Positions 1 through 8,789 of a stretch of 64,000 bases of DNA are shown piece after piece. A program made the position numbers and the translations under genes. Where the stretch lies: NCBI GenBank assembly GCA_021798835.1, contig JAJZBQ010000001.1, positions 62,001 to 126,000 on the forward strand, in the 5' to 3' direction. The notes below the pieces were generated by a model. The model made no database searches. It was not told the origin of the DNA and saw nothing but the letters and a program-made list of their open reading frames with translations. Each line of letters begins with the position of its first letter. Within the stretch, counting starts at the first letter, position 1. Source of the stretch: Pseudomonadota bacterium (GTDB lineage Bacteria > Pseudomonadota > Gammaproteobacteria > Burkholderiales > Ferrovaceae).

Positions 1-567
1 GAAGGAATTTCTATCGAACACATAGACCTTGGTGGAGGAGTGGGCATTCACTATAGAGATGAAGAATGCCCTTCACTTACAACCTACGCTAACGCTCTTC
101 AGAACAAATTGAAAAATTTCAACGGACGAATCCTCGTTGAACCAGGACGCAGCATCATTGGGAACGGTGGCCTGTTGCTCACGCGTGTGGAATACCTGAA
201 ATCCATAGCAGAACGTCAACTGGTCATCGTCGATGCAGGAATGAACGATCTGATGCGTCCTTCGCTCTATCAGGCGTGGCATGACATCATTGCCGTAGGC
301 CTTGGCAAGACAGAAGCACAGATAGTGGATATCGTAGGCCCCGTATGCGAATCCAGTGATGTCTTGGGCAAAGACCGTTTGCTATCTGTACAAGAAGGCG
401 ACGTGATGGCCATCCTATCTTGTGGAGCCTATGGAGCCAGTATGGGCTCCCAATACAATTCCCGACCACGTCCCCCTGAAGTGTTGATCGATGGGCAGGA
501 ATCACGGCTGATACGATATCGTGAGACTTTTGATGATCTGGTCAAAAGTGAACGAATTCCCCTCTGA
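1..567 (+). CDS. lysA: Diaminopimelate decarboxylase, C-terminal part (5' end outside window)
   Basis: Last step of lysine synthesis: PLP-dependent decarboxylation of meso-diaminopimelate to L-lysine in the cytoplasm. The frame is open from base 1, so the gene is cut by the window edge; about 188 residues remain. Visible family marks are the glycine-rich phosphate-binding stretch HIDLGGGVGI at the very start, the EPGRSI motif (bases about 139-156) that also contacts PLP, and CESSDVLG, which carries the active-site Cys-Glu of the dimer interface. The C-terminal GAYGASMGSQYNSRPRP stretch is also typical of LysA. The N-terminal half with the PLP lysine lies upstream. Followed after 132 bp by a lysine-rich protein gene on the same strand, with no clear terminator between. 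Confidence 0.97.
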   Translation, partial: EGISIEHIDLGGGVGIHYRDEECPSLTTYANALQNKLKNFNGRILVEPGRSIIGNGGLLLTRVEYLKSIAERQLVIVDAGMNDLMRPSLYQAWHDIIAVGLGKTEAQIVDIVGPVCESSDVLGKDRLLSVQEGDVMAILSCGAYGASMGSQYNSRPRPPEVLIDGQESRLIRYRETFDDLVKSERIPL

Positions 568-699
568 TTCAAAGTTTATATTTTTACCATTTTTTAACCA
601 GTAGGCTTACAATGACAATCATGCGGTAACCCACTCCCCCATTCGGGGAATGGATGTCTGGTAAGACGGCGCTTTTGCGAATTCATCAGGAGAACTACC

Positions 700-1251
700 A
701 TGGCTCGTGAAGAAAAATCACCCTCGCTCGCCAATATCTCCCCTTCTCTCAAAAAACCAAAGAAAATAAAAGCCTCCGTTGAGGATATTTTGGATGCCAT
801 CATTGAAGAGATCATCCACCCCGTCCTTCTGAAAATCAAAAAAAAGAAATTGAAAAAAACTCAGGAAAAAATCGAGAAAAAAGCGCAGAAAGCAAAAAAA
901 GAGGCCGTAAAGTTTCTGGAAAAGAAAGATAAAACCTCAAAAAAGACCAAAGACGATCCATTGCCAGCCGAGCAAATTCTCTCATCAGCCGTTAATAAAA
1001 CACCTCAAACGACCGATACCCAAGTTTCACGCACACCAACGGCCCGTCGCACGCGGAGTCGTACACCGGTTGCCAATGCGGTTGTAGCCGTCGAATCCTC
1101 TGCGACCGTCGATCCAACACTCCCTGGCACCGAAAAGCCACCTCGCAGCCCTCGTCAATCGGGTCCCTCTGAAAGGACGACCAACCACTCCCCCAAAAAG
1201 CGAGTCATCAAAAAAGTTGCCACTCCTCCGCTAATTAAACCGGTGGAGTAA
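700..1251 (+). CDS. Lysine-rich basic protein of unknown function
   Basis: A 183-residue protein that I do not recognise as a named family. The start is well supported by AGGAGA at 688-693, seven bases before the ATG. A short Ser/Pro N-terminus (SPSLANISPSLKK) is followed by a predicted helix and a very basic stretch, roughly residues 16-88, with about 25 lysines in 72 residues and several Glu, likely helical. The second half is Thr/Pro/Arg-rich and probably disordered (RTPTARRTRSRTP), and the C-terminus is again basic. Composition resembles bacterial histone H1-like or nucleoid-associated tails, but the usual AAKK repeats are absent, so DNA or RNA binding is only an inference. Its last 17 bp overlap the end of aroE on the other strand. 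Confidence 0.8.
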   Translation: MAREEKSPSLANISPSLKKPKKIKASVEDILDAIIEEIIHPVLLKIKKKKLKKTQEKIEKKAQKAKKEAVKFLEKKDKTSKKTKDDPLPAEQILSSAVNKTPQTTDTQVSRTPTARRTRSRTPVANAVVAVESSATVDPTLPGTEKPPRSPRQSGPSERTTNHSPKKRVIKKVATPPLIKPVE

Positions 1252-2077
1252 TTCTGCTTCTCAGCCCACCAATCACACCACGAGTTTCCGGACGAACGCC
1301 ATGCCAAGCTTGAAAGGATTCTGCCGCCTGTTCCACCAGCATGCCTAACCCATCCGACAACCGAGTCACCCCCAGTTGCTGCGCATTCTGCAAAAAAGGG
1401 GTCAGTGATTGACCATAACCCAAATCATAAGCCCAACTGTCCTTCAAAAATATATTATCAGGCAGTCCCAACCATTCCCCATTAACTGAACTGGAGGTGG
1501 CGTTCAGAATCAGATTGAAACCCTGAAGAGTTGATAGGTCTGACCATGATACAGACTGCATGGATTTGGCCGCACAGACGACTCCCAGTTCCGCGACCAG
1601 TCTCTCAGCACGAGCACGCGTTCGATTGACAACCCATAAAGCTGATGCTCCCGCCTCGAACAGAGGTTGAATCACCCCACGTGCCGCTCCTCCTGCCCCC
1701 AGAATCAAGACATCAGCACCTTGGAGTTCCACACCCAGATTATTGACCAAATCGCGTACCAGACCTACCCCATCCGTATTATCAGCCCATATTCCCTCAG
1801 GCCCAAAACCCAAGGTATTTGCCGCACCTGCACAAAGAGCACGCTCCGTACAGCGCGATGTCAGAGCCAATGCACGTTCCTTAAATGGCAGCGTGACATT
1901 CAAACCACTGCCGCCTTCTTCAAAAAAACGCAATGCCTCCTCCTCAAAACCAGGCAATGACCCCTCTATCCTCTCATAACGAATGTTTCTACCCGTTGAT
2001 ACCGCAAATGCCGCATGAATTTCCGGGGAACGACTGTGAGTGATAGGATGGCCAATAACGGCATAGCGCGCGATCAA
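1235..2077 (-). CDS. aroE: Shikimate dehydrogenase
   Basis: NADPH-dependent reduction of 3-dehydroshikimate to shikimate in the aromatic amino acid pathway. The N-terminal AVIGHPITHSRSPEIH carries the two substrate-binding serines. NVTLPFKE holds the catalytic lysine, NTDGVG the catalytic aspartate, and GAGGAARG the Rossmann NADP loop followed by NRTRARAE. The length of 280 residues fits AroE (272 in E. coli). I place the start at the TTG overlapping the rhodanese stop (TTGA), which gives IARYAVIGHP directly after the start. A longer TTG start at 2110 would add 11 residues not expected from homologues. It forms an operon with the upstream rhodanese gene. aroQ, another shikimate gene, is far away at 45760. 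Confidence 0.95.
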   Translation of the reverse strand: MIARYAVIGHPITHSRSPEIHAAFAVSTGRNIRYERIEGSLPGFEEEALRFFEEGGSGLNVTLPFKERALALTSRCTERALCAGAANTLGFGPEGIWADNTDGVGLVRDLVNNLGVELQGADVLILGAGGAARGVIQPLFEAGASALWVVNRTRARAERLVAELGVVCAAKSMQSVSWSDLSTLQGFNLILNATSSSVNGEWLGLPDNIFLKDSWAYDLGYGQSLTPFLQNAQQLGVTRLSDGLGMLVEQAAESFQAWHGVRPETRGVIGGLRSRITPPV

Positions 2078-2526
2078 TTCTGTTTCCAAGGCAAACCTGC
2101 TGCACACCAACCGTTAATCACACCACGATGGCCCTGTACATCACGATCACCCTCAAATCCATGCAGAACGTTATAACACTGGCTCCAACCTTGGCGCGTC
2201 GCCTCTTCAGCCGCAGCATGGGAACGAGCCCCGGAACGACAGAGAAACAAAATCGTCGCCTGCTCGGGAACGCGAGAGCGCAATATCTCCACAAATTTAT
2301 CATTGCGAAGCCCCGAAGGATAGGATTGCCATTCAATATGCACAGCCTCAGGAACAAAACCCACCCAATCCCACTCGGCCTGCGTCCTGACATCCACCAT
2401 CACCACCTGTGCGGTGTGGGTTAGAACCTCATATGCCTCATCGGGAAGCAAGGCCCCGCAATAAGGCAAATTCGTATCCTGCGCCCTTTTTTGAGCTCTT
2501 TTTATCAATTCAGTCGTGTTCGACAT
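2074..2526 (-). CDS. Rhodanese-like sulfurtransferase domain protein
   Basis: Single-domain rhodanese of 150 residues. The active-site loop CRSGAR has its cysteine at residue 96, within FLCRSGARSHAAA, and the CH2A-like VVMVDVRTQAEWDWVG segment precedes it. Such domains carry a persulfide on the loop cysteine and pass sulfur to an acceptor such as cyanide or a thiol protein. The partner here cannot be read from the sequence. The C-terminal HRGVINGWCAAGLPW ending is typical of a widespread proteobacterial subgroup. Translationally coupled to aroE (4-base overlap), and divergent from glnA across a 302-bp control region. Confidence 0.9.
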   Translation of the reverse strand: MSNTTELIKRAQKRAQDTNLPYCGALLPDEAYEVLTHTAQVVMVDVRTQAEWDWVGFVPEAVHIEWQSYPSGLRNDKFVEILRSRVPEQATILFLCRSGARSHAAAEEATRQGWSQCYNVLHGFEGDRDVQGHRGVINGWCAAGLPWKQN

Positions 2527-2622
2527 ATCATCCCTTGCGTTAAGTCAGAGGAACATTGTATCCAAATCCCTCACAGGGCGAAAAGATCCATAAGCGTAAA
2601 TGAAATGGTCAAACCAACTCAT

Positions 2623-2668
2623 TGCACCAATTTGGTTCAAATGAATTGTTTAGCACCAATCTGGTGCA
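2623..2668. promoter_or_regulatory. Two NtrC-type binding sites upstream of glnA
   Basis: Two 17-bp dyads lie 29 bp apart, centre to centre. The first (2623-2639) is TGCACCAATTTGGTTCA; the second (2652-2668) is AGCACCAATCTGGTGCA, with the GCAC-N7-GTGC core of NtrC sites. They lie about 97 and 126 bp upstream of the start point predicted from the sigma-54 promoter, comparable to the -108/-140 enhancers of enterobacterial glnA. Spacing near three helical turns suits cooperative binding. Rest of the gap 2527-2622: nothing else recognised. Confidence 0.75.
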
Positions 2669-2730
2669 AAAAAATTCTATTGCACACCCGTTTCATTGTG
2701 GCACAATGGCAAAATCGGGTTAAGCGCTTA

Positions 2731-2746
2731 TGGCACATTACCTGCT
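2731..2746 (+). promoter_or_regulatory. Sigma-54 promoter of glnA
   Basis: TGGCAC at 2731-2736 and TGCT at 2743-2746 give the GG-N10-GC spacing (GG 2732-2733, GC 2744-2745) of a -24/-12 promoter. Transcription should begin near 2757, leaving a leader of about 70 bases before the glnA start. NtrC-type sites upstream complete the arrangement. Confidence 0.8.
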
Positions 2747-2828
2747 TATATTCCTTCGAAAATAGGTGCCCAGATTCCTGATCACACCAATGATCGAAAA
2801 AATTTACATTCCAGAACAGGAGAAGATG

Positions 2829-4238
2829 ATGGCAGTCGCTGATGTCATGCAAATGGTCAAAGACCATGAGGTCAAATTTGTTGATTTTCGTTTTACCGAT
2901 ACCCGTGGCAAGGAACAACATGTCTCCGTTCCCATCAGCGCCTTCGGCCCAGAAAAATTCAGTGAAGGTCACGCCTTTGACGGATCATCCATCGCCGGCT
3001 GGAAAGGTATTCAAGCCTCCGATATGCTGTTGATGCCCGATGCTGCTACCGCGAATATCGACCCGTTCATGGATGAAACCACCATGATCCTGACCTGCGA
3101 CGTCATTGAACCCTCTGATGGTAAGGGCTACGACCGTGACCCGCGCTCTCTGGCCAAACGTGCTGAAGCCTACCTGCAATCCAGCGGCTTGGGCGACGTG
3201 GCTTACTTTGGTCCCGAACCCGAATTCTTTGTCTTCGATTCTGTCACCTGGAATGTGGACATGTCCGGTTGCTCAGTCAAGGTAGAGTCGGAAGAAGCTC
3301 CTTGGTCTTCCGGAAAGTCTTTTGAAGGAGGCAACATGGGTCATCGCCCCGTAGTCAAGGGCGGCTATTTCCCTGTTCCACCCGTCGATTCCCTGCAGGA
3401 TATTCGCTCAGCCATGTGTCTGGCTCTGGAAGATATGGGTGTACCCGTAGAAGTCCATCATCATGAGGTTGCTGCCCCTGGTCAGTGCGAAATTGGTACC
3501 CGATTCGCACCGTTGGTACAACGTGCTGACTGGACTCAGATCCTCAAGTATGTTGTTCATAATGTGGCGCATTCCTACGGAAAAACCGCCACTTTCATGC
3601 CCAAACCCATCGTCGGCGACAATGGTTCAGGCATGCATGTTCACCAATCAGTCTGGAAAGATGGAAAAAACCTGTTTGCCGGTAATGGCTATGCTGGCCT
3701 GTCCGATTTCGCCCTCTACTATATCGGCGGAATCATCAAGCATGCCAAGGCATTAAATGCGCTGACCAATCCCAGTACCAACTCCTATAAACGACTGGTT
3801 CCCGGATTTGAGGCCCCCGTCAAATTGGCCTATTCGGCACGCAACCGTTCGGCAGCCATTCGCGTACCATTTGTACAAAGTGACAAGGCACGCCGTGTGG
3901 AAATTCGCTTCCCTGACCCAACTGCTAATCCCTATCTGGCCTTCTCAGCCATGATGATGGCTGGACTGGATGGTGTACAAAATAAAATTCATCCCGGTGA
4001 AGCCTCGGACCGTGACTTATACCATTTGTCACCCGAAGAAGATGCCAAAATCCCGGCACCCGCTGCCTCGCTGGATGAAGCACTGAGTGCTCTGGATAAG
4101 GATCGCGAGTTCCTGACTCGTGGCGGAGTCTTCTCCAATGACATGATCGATGCCTACATCGCCTTGAAGATGGAAGAAGTCACCCTGTTCCGCATGACCA
4201 CCCATCCTCTGGAATTTCAGATGTACTACAGCCTGTAA
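2829..4238 (+). CDS. glnA: Glutamine synthetase, type I
   Basis: Makes glutamine from glutamate, ammonia and ATP; a dodecameric cytoplasmic enzyme and the entry point for ammonium assimilation. I choose the second of two adjacent ATGs because AGGAG at 2818-2822 is well spaced and the result is 469 residues, the same length as E. coli GlnA. An upstream GTG at 2766 is unlikely. Motifs include [24 protein letters not shown], the metal-binding [10 protein letters not shown] and the ATP-loop [16 protein letters not shown]. The [10 protein letters not shown] segment is present, and the adenylylation tyrosine is Tyr398 in LYHLSPEE, so regulation by GlnE is expected. A strong terminator follows, then ntrB and ntrC in the same direction. 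Confidence 0.98.
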   Translation: MAVADVMQMVKDHEVKFVDFRFTDTRGKEQHVSVPISAFGPEKFSEGHAFDGSSIAGWKGIQASDMLLMPDAATANIDPFMDETTMILTCDVIEPSDGKGYDRDPRSLAKRAEAYLQSSGLGDVAYFGPEPEFFVFDSVTWNVDMSGCSVKVESEEAPWSSGKSFEGGNMGHRPVVKGGYFPVPPVDSLQDIRSAMCLALEDMGVPVEVHHHEVAAPGQCEIGTRFAPLVQRADWTQILKYVVHNVAHSYGKTATFMPKPIVGDNGSGMHVHQSVWKDGKNLFAGNGYAGLSDFALYYIGGIIKHAKALNALTNPSTNSYKRLVPGFEAPVKLAYSARNRSAAIRVPFVQSDKARRVEIRFPDPTANPYLAFSAMMMAGLDGVQNKIHPGEASDRDLYHLSPEEDAKIPAPAASLDEALSALDKDREFLTRGGVFSNDMIDAYIALKMEEVTLFRMTTHPLEFQMYYSL

Positions 4239-4268
4239 CGCTTACGCAGAACAGGAGTTACTCCAGAC

Positions 4269-4304
4269 AAACCCGTCTGCCCATCTGGGCTGGCGGGTTT
4301 TTTT
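4269..4304 (+). terminator. Intrinsic terminator after glnA
   Basis: The stem AAACCCG / CGGGTTT (4269-4275 with 4294-4300) encloses an inner GCCC-ATCT-GGGC hairpin and is followed by seven T. It separates highly expressed glnA from ntrBC, which would then depend on read-through or their own weak promoter, as in enteric glnALG. Confidence 0.9.
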
Positions 4305-4325
4305 CAGCCATTTGAATCCATTGCC

Positions 4326-5396
4326 ATGAGACCTCACGCCCCCCACTCTCTTTTTCCCGGTCTGGATCTGCTGCATACCGCCATTATCATCACCAACCAG
4401 CAATTGCAGATCATATTCGTCAATACAGCCACGGAAAGTTTGCTGGCCATCGCTCGCAAACACTTGGAGGGACAACCTCTGGAAAATTTATCACGACATT
4501 CCTCGCGTCTCATCGACGCGACTCGTGCCGCATTGTCTCAGGAGTTGGGTTTTGTCGAGTTAGAATGGTCCACTCAAACCCCGCATGGTGAAACGCTGAT
4601 TATCAGTTGTACTGGAACCCCAATCCATGGCTCTCCTCAGGGAATATTACTGGAACTACGCCCACTTAGCCAACGTTTACGCATTGCCCGAGAAGAAAAA
4701 ATTCTTGAGGATCAAAAAACCAATCGCGAATTATTGCGCAATCTGGCTCATGAAATCCGCAATCCACTGGGCGGCATTCAGGGTGCCGCTCAACTACTTG
4801 AACAGGAACTCAACTCTGATGATCTCCGAGAATATACTCAGGTCATCCGTGCTGAAACCCAGCGCTTGCAAAATCTCATGGATCGCATGCTCAGTTCGCG
4901 TCCCTCTCGTCACATCAGCCAACTCAATATTCACGAAATTCTGGAGCAGGTACGCACGCTCATGCTGGCGGAATATCCCCATCTCGAATTGCTACGCGAC
5001 TACGATCCCAGCCTACCTGAATTACAAGGCGACCGAGAGCAACTGATGCAAGCCATTCTGAACATCGTCCGCAACGCAGCGCAGGCATTGGAAGGAATAG
5101 GAAGCATCCACTTGAAAAGCCGACCCATCCGACAAATCACCTTAGCCCATCGCCATTATCGACTGGGTATCCGACTTTCCATTCGTGACAATGGTCCCGG
5201 TATCCCAGATGAACTTCAAAAGCGAATTTTCCAGCCACTGGTATCTGGTCGCGAAGGTGGAAGCGGTCTAGGGCTCATGTTGGCACAAAACTTGATTAGT
5301 CAGCACCAGGGTTTGGTCGAATTTGACAGCAAACCCGGTGACACCTGCTTCACCCTGATATTACCATTACTGGAATCCGAACAACCCACCCTGTAA
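4326..5396 (+). CDS. ntrB: Nitrogen regulation sensor kinase/phosphatase NtrB
   Basis: Cytoplasmic sensor kinase (356 residues, no membrane segment) that phosphorylates NtrC when nitrogen is short and dephosphorylates it when PII signals excess. An N-terminal PAS domain spans about residues 12-115. The H-box LAHEIRNPLGG has phospho-acceptor His142, and the ATPase domain carries the N-box NIVRNAAQAL (Asn250), G1 DNGPGIP (289-294) and G2 GGSGLGL (311-317). The partner response regulator follows 23 bp downstream. Its PII input could be the GlnK encoded at 23887. Confidence 0.96.
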   Translation: MRPHAPHSLFPGLDLLHTAIIITNQQLQIIFVNTATESLLAIARKHLEGQPLENLSRHSSRLIDATRAALSQELGFVELEWSTQTPHGETLIISCTGTPIHGSPQGILLELRPLSQRLRIAREEKILEDQKTNRELLRNLAHEIRNPLGGIQGAAQLLEQELNSDDLREYTQVIRAETQRLQNLMDRMLSSRPSRHISQLNIHEILEQVRTLMLAEYPHLELLRDYDPSLPELQGDREQLMQAILNIVRNAAQALEGIGSIHLKSRPIRQITLAHRHYRLGIRLSIRDNGPGIPDELQKRIFQPLVSGREGGSGLGLMLAQNLISQHQGLVEFDSKPGDTCFTLILPLLESEQPTL

Positions 5397-5419
5397 AAAA
5401 CCCATTAGGACCCCTACCC

Positions 5420-6856
5420 ATGCAAAAAACCGTCTGGATCGTCGACGATGACCGCTCGATTCGCTGGGTTCTCGAAAAAGCGCTAACCCGTGAAGCCATC
5501 CCACATCAATCTTTTTCCTCAGGAAACGAGGCATGGGATGCCCTGATCGAACCACCTCCTCCATCTGTGATTCTCAGTGACATCCGCATGCCGGGTAAAG
5601 GTGGACTGGAATTTCTATCCCAAATCAAAAAAGAATATCCCCACATCCCCGTCATTATCATGACTGCCTACGCAGATCTTGATAGTGCCGTCTCCGCATT
5701 TCAGGGTGGTGCTTATGAATATCTACCCAAACCCTTCGATATAGAACAGGCTCTGACGCTAATACGTCGTTGCCTGAGTAAATCTTCGCCACCAGAACAA
5801 CCTGAAGATTTAACCGCGGAAACTGTCACCGACATGCTGGGACAAGCTCCCGCCATGCAAACCGTTTTCCGTGCCATCGGCCGTCTGGCCCACTCACAAG
5901 CTTCAGTACTCATCACGGGGGAATCTGGAACAGGCAAAGAACTGGTGGCACGGGCATTGCACCGTCATAGTGCACGCGCCCACAAACCTTTCATCGCTCT
6001 CAACACCGCAGCCATCCCCAAAGACTTGCTGGAATCTGAATTATTCGGTCATGAACGCGGTGCCTTCACAGGTGCAACAGCACAACGTCCCGGCCGTTTC
6101 GAGCAGGCTGAAGGAGGAACCTTGTTCCTGGATGAAATCGGGGATATGCCCTTGGAGTTGCAAACACGATTGCTACGTGTACTATCTGACCGACAGTATT
6201 ACCGTGTGGGTGGCCATAGCCCACTAACAGCTCAGGTTCGTATCATTGCCGCCACCCATCAACATCTGGAACAGAGAGTCAAGGAGGGTGCTTTCCGTGA
6301 GGACCTGTTCCATCGACTTAACGTCATCCATATTCAGTTACCTCCTTTACGCGAACGCCTGGAAGATATTCCTTTGCTGACTCGATATTTTCTGCAAAAA
6401 AGCGCTCTTTCTCTCGGAGTCGAACCCAAGACGCTTTCTTCACCAGCCTTGCAACGCATGAAATGCTTTCCCTGGAAAGGAAATGTCCGGCAACTGGAAA
6501 ATACCTGCCACTGGCTCACCGTCATGGCACCAGGAACTCTGGTGGAGCTCTCGGATTTACCTCCTGAACTACAGTCCCATGATCCAATAAATACGGCACA
6601 TCATGAGTCCAGGGATTGGGCTGCTGTAACTACCCAATACATCGCTGAACGACTGACCCACGAGACTGATGTAGCATTAAAACTTACAGATGAACTCGAA
6701 AAAATCCTGATCCACGAAGCACTCACCCTAACCCAGGGGCGACGCATGGAAGCCGCACAAAAACTGGGGTGGGGACGTAATACGCTAACCCGCAAAATGC
6801 ATGCCCTAGGACTCGATGAAATCTGGACAAGCAACCCCGAGTCACCACCCTCATAA
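5420..6856 (+). CDS. ntrC: Nitrogen regulation response regulator NtrC (sigma-54 activator)
   Basis: Enhancer-binding activator of 478 residues. The receiver domain has phospho-acceptor Asp54 (SDIRMPG) and KPFD at about 104-107. The AAA+ domain has an intact Walker A GESGTGKE (167-174), the sigma-54 contact loop GAFTGA (214-219) and Walker [12 protein letters not shown] (232-242). A Fis-type helix-turn-helix lies at the C-terminus ([16 protein letters not shown]). Everything needed for sigma-54 activation is present, unlike the NtrX at 62520. Likely targets in this window are the sigma-54 promoters at 2731, 25558 and 25918. The end overlaps xthA on the opposite strand by 6 bp. Confidence 0.97.
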   Translation: MQKTVWIVDDDRSIRWVLEKALTREAIPHQSFSSGNEAWDALIEPPPPSVILSDIRMPGKGGLEFLSQIKKEYPHIPVIIMTAYADLDSAVSAFQGGAYEYLPKPFDIEQALTLIRRCLSKSSPPEQPEDLTAETVTDMLGQAPAMQTVFRAIGRLAHSQASVLITGESGTGKELVARALHRHSARAHKPFIALNTAAIPKDLLESELFGHERGAFTGATAQRPGRFEQAEGGTLFLDEIGDMPLELQTRLLRVLSDRQYYRVGGHSPLTAQVRIIAATHQHLEQRVKEGAFREDLFHRLNVIHIQLPPLRERLEDIPLLTRYFLQKSALSLGVEPKTLSSPALQRMKCFPWKGNVRQLENTCHWLTVMAPGTLVELSDLPPELQSHDPINTAHHESRDWAAVTTQYIAERLTHETDVALKLTDELEKILIHEALTLTQGRRMEAAQKLGWGRNTLTRKMHALGLDEIWTSNPESPPS

Positions 6857-7621
6857 ATCAAATGTAGCCATCACCGGCGCATGATCTGACGGACGCTCCC
6901 AGCCACGAGGTACTTTGTCTATCTGACAATCCTGCAAGCCCTCGATTAACCCTTCGCTGGCCAGGACATGATCGATACGCAACCCGAGGTTGCGTTTGAA
7001 AGCATTGATGCGGTAATGCCACCAAGAAAAAGCTTCAGACTCCCATGGCTTCACCTGCCGAAAGCAATCTCTCAATCCCAGAGATAAAAGAGCCTCAAAC
7101 TTCTCACGCTCGGGTGGGCTACAAAGGACCTCCCCTGCCCAAGCCTTCGGATCATGGATATCCTGGTCATGGGGAGCAATGTTGTAATCTCCCGCCATCA
7201 CCAGGCGAGGATATCGCTCCAATGCCCGCTGAACATACCGTTGCAATGCATCAAACCAGGTTAGTTTGTACTGATATTTATCAGAACCCAGAGAGTCTCC
7301 ATTGGGACAGTAGACACTCACCACTCTGATACCTTGAAATGTCGCAGCAATCACGCGCTGTTGAGGATCCGCAAAATCACCCAAACCAACTTCTTCATCA
7401 ATACCAGGCTCACGTGATAACAACGCTACCCCGTTGTAAGCCTTCTGCCCAGCCACCAGCGCTGAATAACCCAACTTCTGAAATGCTTCCCACGGAAATT
7501 GGGATGCCTCGCATTTCAGTTCCTGTAAACAGAGCACGTCTGGTCGTTGCTGAGCCAACCAGTCCCCCACTTGTGACCATCTCACGCGCACCGAATTAAC
7601 ATTCCAAGTTGCTATTTTCAT
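6851..7621 (-). CDS. xthA: Exodeoxyribonuclease III
   Basis: Mg-dependent AP endonuclease and 3'-5' exonuclease of base-excision repair; 256 residues (268 in E. coli). The start is set at MKIATWNVNSVRVR, the family N-terminus, rather than an upstream ATG at 7666 that adds 15 odd residues. Motifs include CLQELKCE (metal-binding Glu), VSVYCPNGDS, GDYNIAPHDQDIHDP with the catalytic Asp/Asn, RIDHVLAS and the terminal SDHAPVMATF with the Asp-His pair. Single gene, divergent from yqgE across 125 bp. Confidence 0.96.
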   Translation of the reverse strand: MKIATWNVNSVRVRWSQVGDWLAQQRPDVLCLQELKCEASQFPWEAFQKLGYSALVAGQKAYNGVALLSREPGIDEEVGLGDFADPQQRVIAATFQGIRVVSVYCPNGDSLGSDKYQYKLTWFDALQRYVQRALERYPRLVMAGDYNIAPHDQDIHDPKAWAGEVLCSPPEREKFEALLSLGLRDCFRQVKPWESEAFSWWHYRINAFKRNLGLRIDHVLASEGLIEGLQDCQIDKVPRGWERPSDHAPVMATFDL

Positions 7622-7746
7622 CCATATGTCCCAAAAGATATCGGTATCGCATAGCATTGTATCCAACTTACTTCATGTCTCTGAACAACATTTTCAAAAC
7701 TTGACAGCAATCCAGAAGAAACATCGGAATATGCGATAATGACACC

Positions 7747-8307
7747 ATGAAACCCATCAATTTCACCGGCCATTTTTTGATCGCCATGCCATCACTGCAA
7801 GATGCCAATTTTGCCGGTACCCTAACTTATGTCTGTCGTCACGATGACCAAGGAGCCATGGGGCTTATTGTCAACCGCCCGATGGATATGACACTGCAAA
7901 CCCTCTTTGGTCAGATTGCCCTAACTTCAGCACAGGACGATATCCTTACCTATCCCGTCTACCTCGGTGGACCAGTACAAACGGATCGTGGTTTTGTACT
8001 CCATTCACCGATGGGTGACTGGCGCTCTACCTTGCGCGTAGATGACAATCTGGGCCTAACCACCTCTCGTGACATTCTTGAAAAACTCTCTGTGGGCCAA
8101 GGCCCCGAACATATTTTCATTGCCTTGGGTTATGCCGGTTGGGAAGCAGGTCAACTAGAAAACGAAATCAAACACAATAACTGGTTGTCGGTTCCAGCAA
8201 ACGCCAGCATTATTTTTGAAACACCTGTCAACCAGCGTTTTCAAGCTGCTCTGCGTTTACTGGGCGTTGATCCTACCTATCTTTCTGAGGAAACGGGGCA
8301 TGCCTGA
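7747..8307 (+). CDS. yqgE: YqgE/AlgH family protein (UPF0301)
   Basis: A 186-residue member of the YqgE/AlgH family, whose biochemical role is still unclear despite wide conservation. Characteristic segments are HFLIAMPSL near the start, GAMGLIVNRP, YLGGPV and FIALGYAGWEAGQLENEI. It overlaps ruvX by 8 bp, and pyrB and a pyrC homologue follow, an order also known from Pseudomonas, where pyrR sits between ruvX and pyrB; no pyrR is present here. Confidence 0.95.
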   Translation: MKPINFTGHFLIAMPSLQDANFAGTLTYVCRHDDQGAMGLIVNRPMDMTLQTLFGQIALTSAQDDILTYPVYLGGPVQTDRGFVLHSPMGDWRSTLRVDDNLGLTTSRDILEKLSVGQGPEHIFIALGYAGWEAGQLENEIKHNNWLSVPANASIIFETPVNQRFQAALRLLGVDPTYLSEETGHA

Positions 8308-8779
8308 GATGGGTGGCATCGTTCTGGCTTTCGACTATGGAATGCGATTTATGGGGGTTGCCCTGGGCGAATCCCGTACCGGTTTGGTTCGTCCCATCGA
8401 TTCCTCCGAATGCCGATCACGCCAATCACGCTGGGCTTTCATCGAACAAATCATACGTGACTGGTCTCCACAACATCTTTTGGTTGGTCTTGCGCTGGGT
8501 TCGGAAGGCGAAGAGCAACTGACAACACGCCAATGTCGTAATTTTGCCAAAGATCTTCAACGCCATACCCATCTCCCTGTGACTCTCATTGACGAACGAT
8601 ATACTTCTCTGGAAGCTGACCGACGACTGCGTGAAAAGGGCGTTTCGCAAACCGAACGTCGTCACCAAGAGCATGCTGTAGCCGCCGCTTTACTCATTGA
8701 AGATTACTTCCAACGATCTCTCGAAGAACGTCGCCACCTAATTACCCTCGTGGCTCACGACTCCCCAGCCATTCTCTGA
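8300..8779 (+). CDS. ruvX: Putative pre-16S rRNA nuclease / Holliday-junction resolvase-like YqgF
   Basis: RNase H-fold protein of about 159 residues. In E. coli YqgF is needed to process the 5' end of 16S rRNA. Catalytic acidic residues are visible in [14 protein letters not shown], in [11 protein letters not shown], and in [13 protein letters not shown] near the C-terminus. I start at the ATG 8300 inside the end of yqgE; a second ATG at 8309 would shorten it by three residues. Frames extending upstream to 8216 add unrelated sequence. Eleven bases separate it from pyrB. Confidence 0.93.
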   Translation: MPEMGGIVLAFDYGMRFMGVALGESRTGLVRPIDSSECRSRQSRWAFIEQIIRDWSPQHLLVGLALGSEGEEQLTTRQCRNFAKDLQRHTHLPVTLIDERYTSLEADRRLREKGVSQTERRHQEHAVAAALLIEDYFQRSLEERRHLITLVAHDSPAIL

Positions 8780-8789
8780 GGAAAGCCTC

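Noticed and set aside
639-653. Hairpin CCATTC-GGG-GAATGG between lysA and the lysine-rich gene
   Set aside because: The stem is only 6 bp and no T run follows, so it does not qualify as a terminator.
7701-7740. TTGACA at 7701-7706 and GATAAT at 7735-7740 before yqgE
   Set aside because: The two are far more than 17 bases apart, and neither has a fitting partner box.
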